Shown here piece after piece: positions 1 to 9,406 of a DNA stretch of 64,000 nt (position 1 is the first letter of the stretch; every line of letters begins with the position of its first letter). Position numbers and translations under genes: made by a program. This DNA comes from Apium graveolens (taxonomy: Eukaryota > Streptophyta > Magnoliopsida > Apiales > Apiaceae): positions 90,336,631-90,400,630 of the forward strand of contig NC_133648.1 of the NCBI RefSeq assembly GCF_009905375.1. The letters run 5' to 3'. The notes below the pieces were generated by a model, which ran no database searches, was not told where the DNA came from, and was given only the letters and a program-made list of their open reading frames with translations.

Positions 1-1522
1 GTTCCACTTCTACTTCCTTCTGCACTTCTTCTTCTTCAGCCTCAACTTCAGATTCTGGAGTCTTAGCTTTTTCAGGATTTGTAACCTTACTAGACCTTAA
101 TATAATTGCCTTAACATGCTCCTTAGCTTCCTTCTTTCCTGGCACTTCAGTATCGCTCGGAAGTGTGCCAAGTTGACGATTCAGTAATGCATTAGCAATC
201 TACCTAATTTGATTCTCCAAGGTCTTGATAGACACAGCTTGACTCTTGTACATGAGCTTCAACTCCTCCAATTCAGATTTTTCATTAGCTTGTGGTAACT
301 GTTGAAGTTGAAGTTGTTGCCTAGGGGCATATTGCGGTTGCTAAAAACCAGGAGGGTTATACTGCTTTGTTGTGTATGGCTGATAAAATTGTTGCACCGT
401 ATTCTGATTTTTACTCCAGCTGAAGTTAGGATGATTGCGGTTATTTGGATAATAAGTGGCTGGAGCTTGTTGTTGTGATCTCTGAAAGTTGCTCACAAAT
501 TGAGCTGATTCGCTAGAAATAGCACACTGCTCAGTTTCATGTGCCCCCGCACAAAGCTCACAAATACTAATGATTTGATTAACTCCATAATCAGCCAAAG
601 AGTCCACTTTCATCGTCAAAGCTTGAAGTTGAGCAGCTATAGCAGTAGTTGTATCCACTTCCAGAATTCATCCTACCTTGCCTTGCAACATTCTTTGTGT
701 AGGATTTTGGTATTCATTAGATGACATTAGCTCAATCAACTCATAAGCTTCATTATAGCTTTTGGCCCATAAGGCTCCACCAGATGCTGTATCGAGCATA
801 GGTCTAGACTGAGCATCCAAACTATTATAGAAACAGTTTATAATCATCCAATAAGGCATGCCATGGTATGGGCACTTCCTTAACATCTCCTTATATCGAT
901 CCTAAGCCTCATACAGAGATTCTCCAGTTTGTTGTGCAAATTGAGTAAGAGCATTCCTGATTGCAGCAGTCTTCTCCATAGGAAAGAATTTAGTGAAAAT
1001 TTTTTTAGCAAGATCCTCCCATTTGGTGATAGACCCTGGTGGTAGAGAATGTAACCAGCACTTTGCTTTATCCCTCAGAGAAAATGGGAAGAGTCGCAGC
1101 TTGATAGCATCTTCAATCACTCCATTGAACTTGAAAGTGTCGCAGATCTCGATGAAATCCCTGATGTGCATGTTGGGGTCTTCTATAGGAGAACCCCCAA
1201 ACTGAACTGAGTTCTGTATAATCTGAATCGTGCTCGACTTGATCTCAAAAGTGTTGGCTGAGATGGCTGGTCTGATGATGCTTGACTGAATATCATTGAT
1301 CTTAGGCTTAGAATAGTCCATTAAAGCCTTAGGAATTTCTGCTTGATCTCCCATCACTACTAAAGCTGGTTCCTTGACTTTCTCTTCTTCTACTTTCTCT
1401 TCGTCCTCAAAAACTTCCCTTCGAATCACAGCAGCTTCTTCCTCGGTCTTGATCCAGAGTTCTCTTACAAGCCCGCGAATGCGTATGCATACACGCTCGT
1501 TAGGGTACCTGAAACACGACAA
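1..1522 (-). pseudogene. Athila gag, decayed (copy 1)
   Basis: The family start codon would be the ATG at 1490-1488, but a frameshift follows and the frame that carries gag runs through to 1522. The product is the retrotransposon capsid domain. Visible features are a Lys/Glu-rich N-terminus, the segment IRDFIEICDTFKFNG, the hallmark LRLFPFSLRDKAKCWLHSLP, and the C-terminal motif CELCAGAHETEQC near 540. Single-base stops break it: a TAG in place of Trp at about 902-904, a TGA at about 668-670, and others near 341 and 200. From 340 to the window edge the frame continues as the low-complexity gag-to-protease linker (PSDTEVPGKKEAKEHVKA). It shares its structure with the better preserved copy at 30409. 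Confidence 0.85.
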
Positions 1523-1610
1523 GGAAAAGAGTAGGTAAGTAACAATATCCGAGTCAATGAACTTTAAAGATCACTGATGACAAACAAATAAACTAAAAGT
1601 TAACAATGAG

Positions 1611-1628
1611 TCCCCGGCAGCGGCGCCA
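1611..1628 (-). other. Primer-binding site, tRNA-Asp type (Athila copy 1)
   Basis: Minus strand TGGCGCCGCTGCCGGGGA, seven bases inside the LTR end. It is complementary to the 3' end of plant tRNA-Asp, with one mismatch to the family norm as I recall it, and identical to the site at 30274. It primes minus-strand DNA synthesis. Confidence 0.85.
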
Positions 1629-1634
1629 AAAACT

Positions 1635-2984
1635 TGTTAAGATGTTAACACGCACTAATATTTCACGCAAGTATACGTGATCGTAAGTAATATAGAATTA
1701 TTTCTAGTTCGTTCCCATAGGGACTGGTTTAGGTTAACTTGTAATTTATACACTTATGCAACAATGATATGGCTATTATGCAATGCTAAGACGAATGACA
1801 AATTGGGTTTTGATTATACTACGATTAAAAATTGAGAATTATACTAGAGAATATTAACTAAGAGATTAAAGAGAATTGAATAATATATGACACAAACATG
1901 GGATTCTAACTTCATTAAGTACTTCATTCAATAGCCTTTCTGTTCTTAACCTTAGCATGTAATGGTGATGACACTAATCAGATAACACAAAACTGATAAA
2001 CGCCAACTTTCATTGTACGCATACAATACTACCAGACATCCACAAAAGAGATAGAAGCTGAATAAACACCAATTATATTGAGACCCTATATGTCTATAGA
2101 ATTTGACAACATAACGGTTTAATGCACAAGTTATCTATCATGATTACATAGGGCAAGTAAGATGATTAGAGTTACCTATGAATCATGCATAACAATAACA
2201 CATGAACTTATGCTAGCATGGCAAGTTCTAAATCCTTAAATTCACTTTCATTCATTAAGAATTAACACGCTATCTTATAAGTCCGCGATGCTCATAAGAT
2301 GAATAAGCACAACCAATACTAGGTTATCATACAATCACCACACACTAAGGCATCAAAACAAATTAACTAAAGAAATCCATAAATAAATTCGCTAGAACCC
2401 CGCGATAACGATTAGCCCATAATCGAACTCATCATCAATGTGGGTTCCGATGAAAGCATGGTATAATAAACGTAGTCTTTATAAACAAATAATAAACCAA
2501 GTACGTAAACCATAGTATTAGGTTCAACAAAACAAGAAACGAGCATCCAAGATTACAACTTAGAACAAAGAATTACAAGAATAAAACTAGATCTTTTTCG
2601 CCTTCGTTGAATTGTGTTATAGGTCTTCTTGTCATCTTCTCCTTCAGCTCCGTTATAAAAAACATCTTTTTATTGTCTTTAAATTGCACCCCAATTAATC
2701 CAAAAGCCCAGAAAACAGTCTTCTAATTGAAACAGTAACTGGATCCCCGACCTGGCACGGCCGCGTGCTTCACCAGCGCGGATATGCTGACATTTTATTT
2801 CTCTGGCGCGGTCACGCGCTAGCACAGCGTGGGCGCGCTGGTCTGGAATTGCCTTCTTTTCTTGCTGCAACGAGTTGGTCTTAGTGAGATTTATTCCTTG
2901 GACACCATCCTAACACCAAATTAGTATCAAATCAGTGCTAATTCACTTGGATCCCGAATTAATATTTGAAATGCAAAAACACTA
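1635..2984 (-). repeat. 5' LTR of Athila copy 1, inner part
   Basis: Homologous to the LTR at 28823-30267 on the other strand. Its inner end reads TAACA just before the primer-binding site. The outer 91 bp are displaced to 14586-14676 by element A. It contains the GC-rich hairpin modules at 2745-2855. CACTA at 2980-2984 is the target duplicated by element A. Confidence 0.85.
2745..2855 (-). repeat. GC-rich hairpin modules in Athila LTR
   Basis: Two CpG-rich blocks (about 2750-2785 and 2812-2850), each an imperfect inverted repeat of GGCGCG/CGCGCC type, separated by an AT-rich spacer. The same modules occur in the LTRs of Athila copy 2 (29073-29159 and 38951-39017) and again internally at 35915-36045. 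They stand out sharply against the AT-rich surroundings. Confidence 0.7.
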
Positions 2985-3390
2985 TGGTGTAAAAGACATG
3001 CCTGTGCTTTAACAAGACTAAGACATTTTGTCAACTCTAAGTAAGTTGCATTGTTATCTTAATTTGTATTTTGTACTTGTAACACTTAAAGTCTGTAAAA
3101 ATGCAAAGGAGTAGACTGGAGTCTTTTTCCTGAAACAATATCAAGCCTAAGGATTCTATCTGGAAGAAGATCAGGAAGATCATGCCTCAGAAGAATTTTC
3201 AAGAAGCTTGGAGTTGAATAAATCTGTTTGGAGAAAAATACTCTAAGTCAAGATCTCTACAAGTCATAGATTTAATGTTATAGAGAAGTCATTCGAGAAC
3301 TCCAGAATAGCTTATCGAGAAGTCAGGATAGCTACTAGAGAACTCAGAAAGATATCAACAAGGCAAATTGAAGAACTGAAGATTGGAGAT

Positions 3391-3756
3391 ATCGACAAGT
3401 CATTCCTTCACTAGAGAACTCAGAGTTTTCGACAAGTCTACATTCAGTAGAGAACTCTGAGTTATCGATAAGTCAAGTTCCACTAGAGAACTCAAAGATA
3501 TCGATAAGTCAAAATTCACTAGAGAACTCTGAGATATCGACAAGGTGAATTTGACTAAAGAACTCTGAGATATCGACAAGTCAAGAAGCCACTAGAGAAC
3601 TAAGAGTTATCGATAAGTCAAAGTGAAGATGTGAAGACTAGAGATCTCGACAAGCCAAAATTCTCTTATAGAGAACCGAAGACCTCTACAAGTCAAACTA
3701 AATATAAAGTACTGGAGATCTCGATAAGCCAATATACTTATCGAGATGTCAAGTGT
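3391..3756 (+). repeat. 36-bp imperfect tandem array in the LTR of element A
   Basis: The core TATCGAYAAGTC recurs with its TCG at 3392, 3429, 3465, 3501, 3537, 3573, 3610, 3647, (3685, degenerate) and 3721, a period of 36-38 bp. The spacer repeats ACTAGAGAACTCNGAG. The core is centred on the palindrome TATCGATA. The equivalent array is in the 3' LTR (about 13580-13950) and, more diverged, in the element B LTR (about 42170-42680). Confidence 0.9.
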
Positions 3757-3991
3757 TCTATATACCTAAACTGGAGATCTCGATGTACAATCTCAAAGTA
3801 CAAGGTTGTAGATTAGTTCAATATCCAAGATAAACAATCAACAAACAATCCAACAGCTGGATTGACAAGTCTACAAAAAGCAGCTTGAAGAATGTGCAAG
3901 ATCAATGGCAAAGATTAACTGACAGAGGAAGATTAAAGTAAACACGGGATGTTAAAGATATGCTAAGCCGGAAATGGAAGATCTACTTTTC

Positions 3992-3999
3992 TATAAATA
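3992..3999 (+). promoter_or_regulatory. LTR TATA box (element A, 5' LTR)
   Basis: TATAAATA about 390 bp before the LTR end, downstream of the tandem array; the 3' LTR has it at 14185-14192. The position suits the U3/R promoter of the element. Not tested. Confidence 0.55.
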
Positions 4000-4389
4000 G
4001 AAATGACAAGTGATAGTTTAGAAAAGCTAATAGCATGTCTTATTACTCACTGTGTAAACCAGCAGTTAACTGAGTTATAAAGTTAACACTGTTCCTTAGT
4101 CAGTTGTAACAATTTAGATCAGATTTCTTGTAACACTCTCAAGAAGAAGCTAAGATCTTTATTAACAAAGAGCCTAGAAATTTTGTAGCAAACAGTCTTA
4201 ATTTTAATATAAAATTAAGTGAGTTTTGAAGATTTGTGTTCTTTATTTTTCTACAAGTTTAAATTCTACATGAACACATTTCACTACGAGAATCAATTTA
4301 CTTTATTCAACCATAAACATTCAAGAAAAGCTCAAAAATAGTAAAACACATTCACCCCCTCCTCTGTGTGTTATTCATTTCCTAACAAG

Positions 4390-4402
4390 TGGTATCAGAG
4401 CC
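4390..4402 (+). other. Primer-binding site, initiator-Met tRNA type (element A)
   Basis: TGGTATCAGAGCC two bases after the LTR end, complementary to the 3' end of plant initiator methionine tRNA, the usual primer of Ty1/copia elements. Confidence 0.9.
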
Positions 4403-4437
4403 AAATCTAAAAGTAAACTGATTTAAGATCTTGGAAA

Positions 4438-6812
4438 ATGAATACACAGAAAATCAGTAGTATCAAAATTCCTACCTTTGACAAAGCTAACTACACTCTT
4501 TGGAAAAAGAAAATGATGTTGTTCATCAGGATGGCCAATTCACTCTATATTTAGATCCTCAAGAATGGACCTTTCATTCCTATGGTTAGAGTTGAGGAAT
4601 CTATAGATGGAGACATGGTTATCCCAGCTCATTTTGCTCCAGAAGATCCTTCTAAGTATTCTAACCCTGAAAAGGAGAAAGTCTCCCTGGATAGTAGCTT
4701 GCAATTAATATTGATTGAGTCACTTGACAATGTGATGTACAACAACATTGTTAACTGTGACACTGCCAAGAAAATATGGGAAAAGATTGAAATACTCTGT
4801 GAAGGAACTGAAGAAGTTAGGTCAAACCAAAGAAGAATACTGATTTCACAGTATGAGGGTTTTATGGCAAAGCCAAAGGAAAGTATTACTGATGTGTTTA
4901 AAAGGTTTAACAAGCTGATAAATGACTTGCAGCTTCATGACAAATATTATGAAGCTGAAGAAGTGAACTTGAAGTTCTTGCTTACTCTTCCTGATCATTT
5001 GGAACAGAAAATCTCAGCAATCAGGGAAGGGAGAGATTTGAGCAAAATAACTCTGGAAATTCTATATTGAATTCTCAAAACATATGAACTAGAGATGATT
5101 CAAAGGCAATCATTAAGATCTGGTCAGGGACATGTTGTGGATGGTTCAAGTGCTTTAATTATAAATAAAAGTCAAACATCTAATGATGAACCAAGATCTC
5201 AAGCTTCAGTTGCCTCAACAACTGAGCAAAGAACAAATGATTCACAGGAGCAAGTCATTCTGGAATTGGAAAAGGATGAGTTCTATACTCTTGAAGAACT
5301 GGATGAGCTAGATCAGTCAATGGCCTATTTAGATAGGAAATTCTCTAATATTAGAGTAAAGAAGACAAGATACTTTAAGAATAAAGGACAGTCCTTCAAC
5401 AAAAACAGCAGTTGGAAGGAAAAAGGGAAGTACAATTCTGACAGCAAGAATGGCTATAAAATTGGATCTGTTGATAGATCTAATATAAGATGCTTCAATT
5501 ATGATGAACAAGGCCACTTTGCTACAGAATGCAGGAAACCCAAGAAAGCAAAGAAAGACAAGGCTTATCTTAAACTTGAAGCAAAGTATGAAGCTCTTCT
5601 AAGGAAACATCAAAGTAAAGCTTATATTACAGAGGGTAAAAGTTGGGATGACTCTGAAAATGATGAAGATGAAGAATTTGGTAATTATGCACTCATGGTC
5701 CTGGAGCAAGGAGAATCATTCTCATCTAAATCACAGACACCAACTCTTACCACTATTGATTTAAATATGAATCAATATAAGGAAACTGTTGAAAAGATGA
5801 GCACAGAAATGTTTCACATTCACACAAGCATGGTTGCTGCTAATGAAGAAGTTAGCAGATTAACAAAGATAAATGAGAAGCTTGAAAGTGAGAAGCAAGA
5901 AACTGAATTGTTGTTGGTGGAGCTTGAAGCTTTAAAATAAGAAGATGCTTATCTAAAGAACAAGCTCAAGTGTGCAAATGAAATTAAAGTAGTGCTCAGG
6001 GAAAAGCTGGAAAAGAATAAAGTGAAGATTTTATAAATACATCTGAACTGGTCGGACAGTGTCATGAGAAGAATAAGCCATGTGCAAACATTGCTATTGG
6101 GCTTGACTATGATGCCATGAATGACAAAAAGAAGACAGTAGGTGATAAAGGGAAAGCAAAGAAAACTGAGAATGCTTCAACCTTTTTGAAATAGGTTAAT
6201 GCACCTATATTCAAAGCATGTGAAGTCAACTTCAGTGAAGAAGAATTGATTATCAAGCAAGAAATTGCTGATGAAGATAAAGAGAAGAAAACTGAAGAAT
6301 CAGTTCAGTCTTCCAATACTGAAGAGAAGCTCATGAACAAACAAAGTCCCAAGACTCTTGTTAAAGAAACCAAAACTGAAAGTGCAAGAAAGAAAAAGAG
6401 AAATAGAAATGGGAAAATAGGGATAAACAAAAGCAATAATTTTGCTTATGTTGCAAATGCTCCTAGAAAGAAGTGTGAAAAATGTGGCTCTACAAATCAT
6501 CTAACTCACCTGTGTAAAAAGGTTGTTAGCAAGCCAACTGAAGGAACTTGCAAATACAATGAAGCAAATTCAAATGATCCTTATTCATTCTGTGACAAGT
6601 TTGATTGCATTCCTTGCAACTTGAAAGTAATGAAGAGTTGCCACAAACTGAGAGTGGACCTTAAAGAAACAAGAAATGAGTCCACATCAGAAGGAAAACA
6701 TGCACAACAGTCACTGAATTCTATTTCTTCTAAAATAACTCATTCTACTTCTGCTGAACAAGTTACTAAGAACAAACTACCCAACACTGCTTGGGTTTCC
6801 AAACACACTTAA
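4438..6812 (+). pseudogene. Ty1/copia gag polyprotein, decayed (element A)
   Basis: Capsid protein of the UBN2/copia gag type. The likely start is the ATG at 4438 (MNTQKISSIKIPTFDKANYT), 36 bases after the primer site. In-frame stops follow at 4552-4554, 5068-5070 and 5938-5940, with a frameshift near 6025 and another after 6812. Core gag motifs are visible (SLQLILIESLDN, KKIWEKIEILCEGT, RFNKLINDLQ). A CCHC zinc knuckle lies at about 5488-5535 but reads CFNYDEQGHFATEC, with Tyr in place of the second zinc-binding Cys. A Lys/Asp/Glu-rich coiled segment follows. A second Cys/His cluster (CEKCGSTNHLTHLC) is at about 6475-6515. The protein would package the element RNA. Confidence 0.85.
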
Positions 6813-6839
6813 AACTCATTGTGTGCAGGGCATAGTGTA

Positions 6840-7632
6840 GAGAGTCATCTGGATTATAGGCATTAGATGTTCCAAGCATATGACATATGATAAGGCCCTG
6901 CTATCACAGTTTGAGGAGAAAGCTGACCCTTTGGTGACCTTTGGACACAACAGCATAGGATCCACAATGGGATATGGCAAGATTGTTTCTAAACATGTTG
7001 TCCTTAATGATGCAGCACTGGTAGTTGGTCTTGAAGTAGATCTTCTTAGAGTTAGAAAATTTGCAGACAAAGGCTTTAAGTCTTACTCAACAAAGAAGAA
7101 TGCACTGATTATCAGCAGGAAAACTGGTGAAGTTGCTCTGAAAGGAGCAAGGAAAGGAAGCTTGTTTGTTGAAGATTGTGACTCAATAAATAAAAATGGT
7201 GTTTGTTGCTTCTACGCCAAGGTGTCAGAAGAAATAAACAAGCTCTGGAATAAAAATATGTCTCACTTAATTTTCAAGGAAATTAACACCTTTCCAAAAA
7301 GGAGTTGGTAAGAGACATGCCTAAGATGGAGCTTGCTCAAGTTAAAGTTTATGAAGTCTGTCAGAATAAGAAAATGAAGAAACTACTCAACAAGAGAATC
7401 ATGAAAATGGTAGTCATGTCATACACTTGAGTTTGATTGCACAACCTTAGGGGGAGAAAGAGAATCATCAGAGTACTAGTAAAAGCTGTAAATTTCTCTT
7501 ATCTTGATATAACTAGAGCTTATTTTCGTACCAACAGAAAAACAATTAGCTGACATTTTTACTAAACCTTTGGATGAAGCAACCTTCACTAGACTTGTAG
7601 GTGAAATTGGAATGCTTAATTCTTCATCCTAA
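6840..7632 (+). pseudogene. Copia pol remnant: protease, pre-integrase zinc region and C-terminal tail only (element A)
   Basis: The region starts as the aspartic protease that normally reads W-Y-L-D-S-G-C-S-x-H-M-T. Here it reads W-I-I-G-I-R-C-S-K-H-M-T, so the catalytic Asp-Ser-Gly is lost. An open block (6880-7311) continues through the protease fold into the pre-integrase domain, with MPKMELAQVKVYEVCQNKKM near 7317-7376. The sequence then jumps at about 7440-7510 to the last 35 or so codons of copia RNase H (PTEKQLADIFTKPLDEA...), ending at a TAA at 7630-7632. The integrase core, reverse transcriptase and most of RNase H, roughly 3 kb in a normal element, are missing. Confidence 0.8.
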
Positions 7633-7867
7633 GGCAAGAACTTAGCTAATATTTTGCAGCAGATTAATCTCTAGTAAATAAATAGTAATTTGATTTTATT
7701 GGAAGTTAACTGAAATATGAATTATAAATATTTCAGAAATCTCTGCGTATTTGTATTTTAAATTCAAATTCAACTTGGAATTTTTCAAATTCTAAGTAAA
7801 CTTCTTAGTTGTTAATTTACATTCTTAATATGTAAAATTAACACAAGGCAGAATTACATAAACTAAA

Positions 7868-8400
7868 AGTATATAGAGAACTGAGTTCTCGAAAAGTATA
7901 AATTGACTTCACGACAAGTCATTTTAGGACTTCTCGAAAAGTATAAATTGACTTCTTGACAAGTCATTTTAGGACTTCTCGAGTGAGTCCTCGATAAGTC
8001 AATTTAATGACTTCTCGAGTGACTTCTCGATAGGCTTAAAAATGACTTATCGATAAGTCCTTGTAGAGTTCTCTAGTAGTGTTTATTCACAAAGTCCTCT
8101 ACAAGTACAATTTTTAACTTATCAATAACTCAGAACTGAGATAATTTAAATTAATAAATTATCTCGGTAAATACTTTTGAAAATTTATTCTAATTTTATT
8201 TTGAATTTATTAAAATAAAAGTTAGAATTATTTTAGTCCACCTTTTTGGACAAACTCGGTATTTATTTGACATCTCGATAAATCAATTTTGAGTTCTCTA
8301 ACAGAGTAATTTAAAATGACTTCTCGATATGTACTTCTTTTTGTAAAATGACTTCTCGATAGACAAACTCCAAACGTCTATTTTGAGTTCTCGACAAGTC
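7868..8400 (+). repeat. LTR-type motif array in inverted orientation upstream of the extra reading frame
   Basis: About ten copies of ACTTCTCGAYAAGTCATTT-like motifs and GAGTTCTCTAG, the reverse complement of the array units in the LTR (ACTAGAGAACTC). A perfect palindrome GACTTATCGATAAGTC lies near 8043. There is no coding potential. The array lies directly before a TATA box (8413) and the extra reading frame. Confidence 0.8.
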
Positions 8401-8412
8401 ATTTACTTTTAC

Positions 8413-8420
8413 TATAAATA
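8413..8420 (+). promoter_or_regulatory. Candidate internal promoter (TATA box) of the element A extra frame
   Basis: TATAAATA, the same octamer as the LTR box at 3992, lies 148 bp before the ATG at 8561. The leader between (about 8480-8555) is pyrimidine-rich, as in many plant 5' untranslated regions. Promoter activity is inference. Confidence 0.45.
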
Positions 8421-8560
8421 CCCAGACTTCTCGATACATACACATACTTACAACTTCGAGATCTATATTGAACTAGCCTTTCTAGCAAAAACCCATTTCT
8501 CTCTCATTTTTACTCCTTGCTCAAAAATTCTTCTTACCTATTCTCTCTTACTAAATTACA

Positions 8561-9406
8561 ATGGCACAAAGCACTATTAGAGAAACTATCCCAGAGAAAG
8601 TAAAAAACTTCTTGGCTTTTACTGATGCTAACCAATCCCCTGACAGTTTCAAGGGGTTTTCAAAATTTCTGTCTGAATCGTACATTGCAGGAGTCTTGAC
8701 TGTTAATCTAGTGATGTACCTAGATGTGTTACATGTCTTTTGGACTACAGCTGTGGTAAGAAATGTGATGCATGATGATGATGTATCCTTGGTAGTGACT
8801 TGCTCAGTTGGAGGTCAACAAATTGAGTTTAAGGAGCAGGATGTGAATCGAGCTTTGGGACTGCCTACTGCAAATCTGGTGGAAGTGCCAACTCTTAATG
8901 AGCTGATTGAGTTTCTGGACTTCATCAACTATGGTGGAAGAATCAGTTTATCAAGCCTAAACAAAACTAATCTAAGGAAGGAGTGGTCATTCATCTTTGA
9001 CTCAGTAGTGAGAGCTTTTACATGCAGGAAGACCGTATATGACAACATTTCAAGTATGGTGCAAAAGCTGGTGTATTCAATTGCCCACAATAAACTCTTG
9101 AATGTTGGTCTGCTGATCCTGAAAGAACTTGCAACCAGGCTAACCATGCCCCTGTTAGCTAGAGGTAAGGAAATTTTCTTCCCTAGATTTATTATGTCCA
9201 TTTTAAATAATAAAGTAGCAGACATACATCTACTGAATGATATAGATAGTACTAAATTAGGCAATTGTAAGCAAGTGTCCAAAATAATAGTTGGCTCAAT
9301 TACTACAAAGAATAAGGTCAATGTAAATCTGAAAATCACTCTATTTATGTTGGACAGGTTTAGGACTTATCCGTATCCTATGCCTGACATGAGATCTAAT
9401 GCATAA
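8561..9406 (+). CDS. Extra reading frame of element A, N-terminal open block (281 residues, function unknown)
   Basis: It starts at the ATG after the pyrimidine-rich leader and stays open for 281 codons to a TAA at 9404-9406, after which the same frame continues. I recognise the general type: plant retrotransposon-associated proteins with a folded N-terminal region of hydrophobic helices and a recurrent pattern FKxFSKFLSES / YLDVLHVFWTTA / LGLPTANLVEVP. Annotation pipelines often give such proteins unrelated names; the function is not known. No catalytic motif, signal peptide or membrane segment is obvious. It has no relation in sequence to gag or pol. Its position after pol is where some copia elements carry env-like frames, but I see no envelope features. 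Confidence 0.65.
   Translation: MAQSTIRETIPEKVKNFLAFTDANQSPDSFKGFSKFLSESYIAGVLTVNLVMYLDVLHVFWTTAVVRNVMHDDDVSLVVTCSVGGQQIEFKEQDVNRALGLPTANLVEVPTLNELIEFLDFINYGGRISLSSLNKTNLRKEWSFIFDSVVRAFTCRKTVYDNISSMVQKLVYSIAHNKLLNVGLLILKELATRLTMPLLARGKEIFFPRFIMSILNNKVADIHLLNDIDSTKLGNCKQVSKIIVGSITTKNKVNVNLKITLFMLDRFRTYPYPMPDMRSNA

Larger units (their letters stand above)
2985..4387 (+). repeat. 5' LTR of element A
   Basis: Begins TGGTGTAAAAG, where the 3' copy has TGTTGTAAAAG, and ends CCTAACA directly before the primer site. It carries a 36-bp tandem array (3391-3756) and a TATAAATA box at 3992. It is close to the 3' LTR by eye, with scattered substitutions. Confidence 0.93.

Noticed and set aside
3391..3756. 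Regular 36-bp repeats that could be mistaken for a CRISPR array
   Set aside because: The whole unit repeats, spacers are similar to each other, and it lies in a retrotransposon LTR of a plant; no cas genes.
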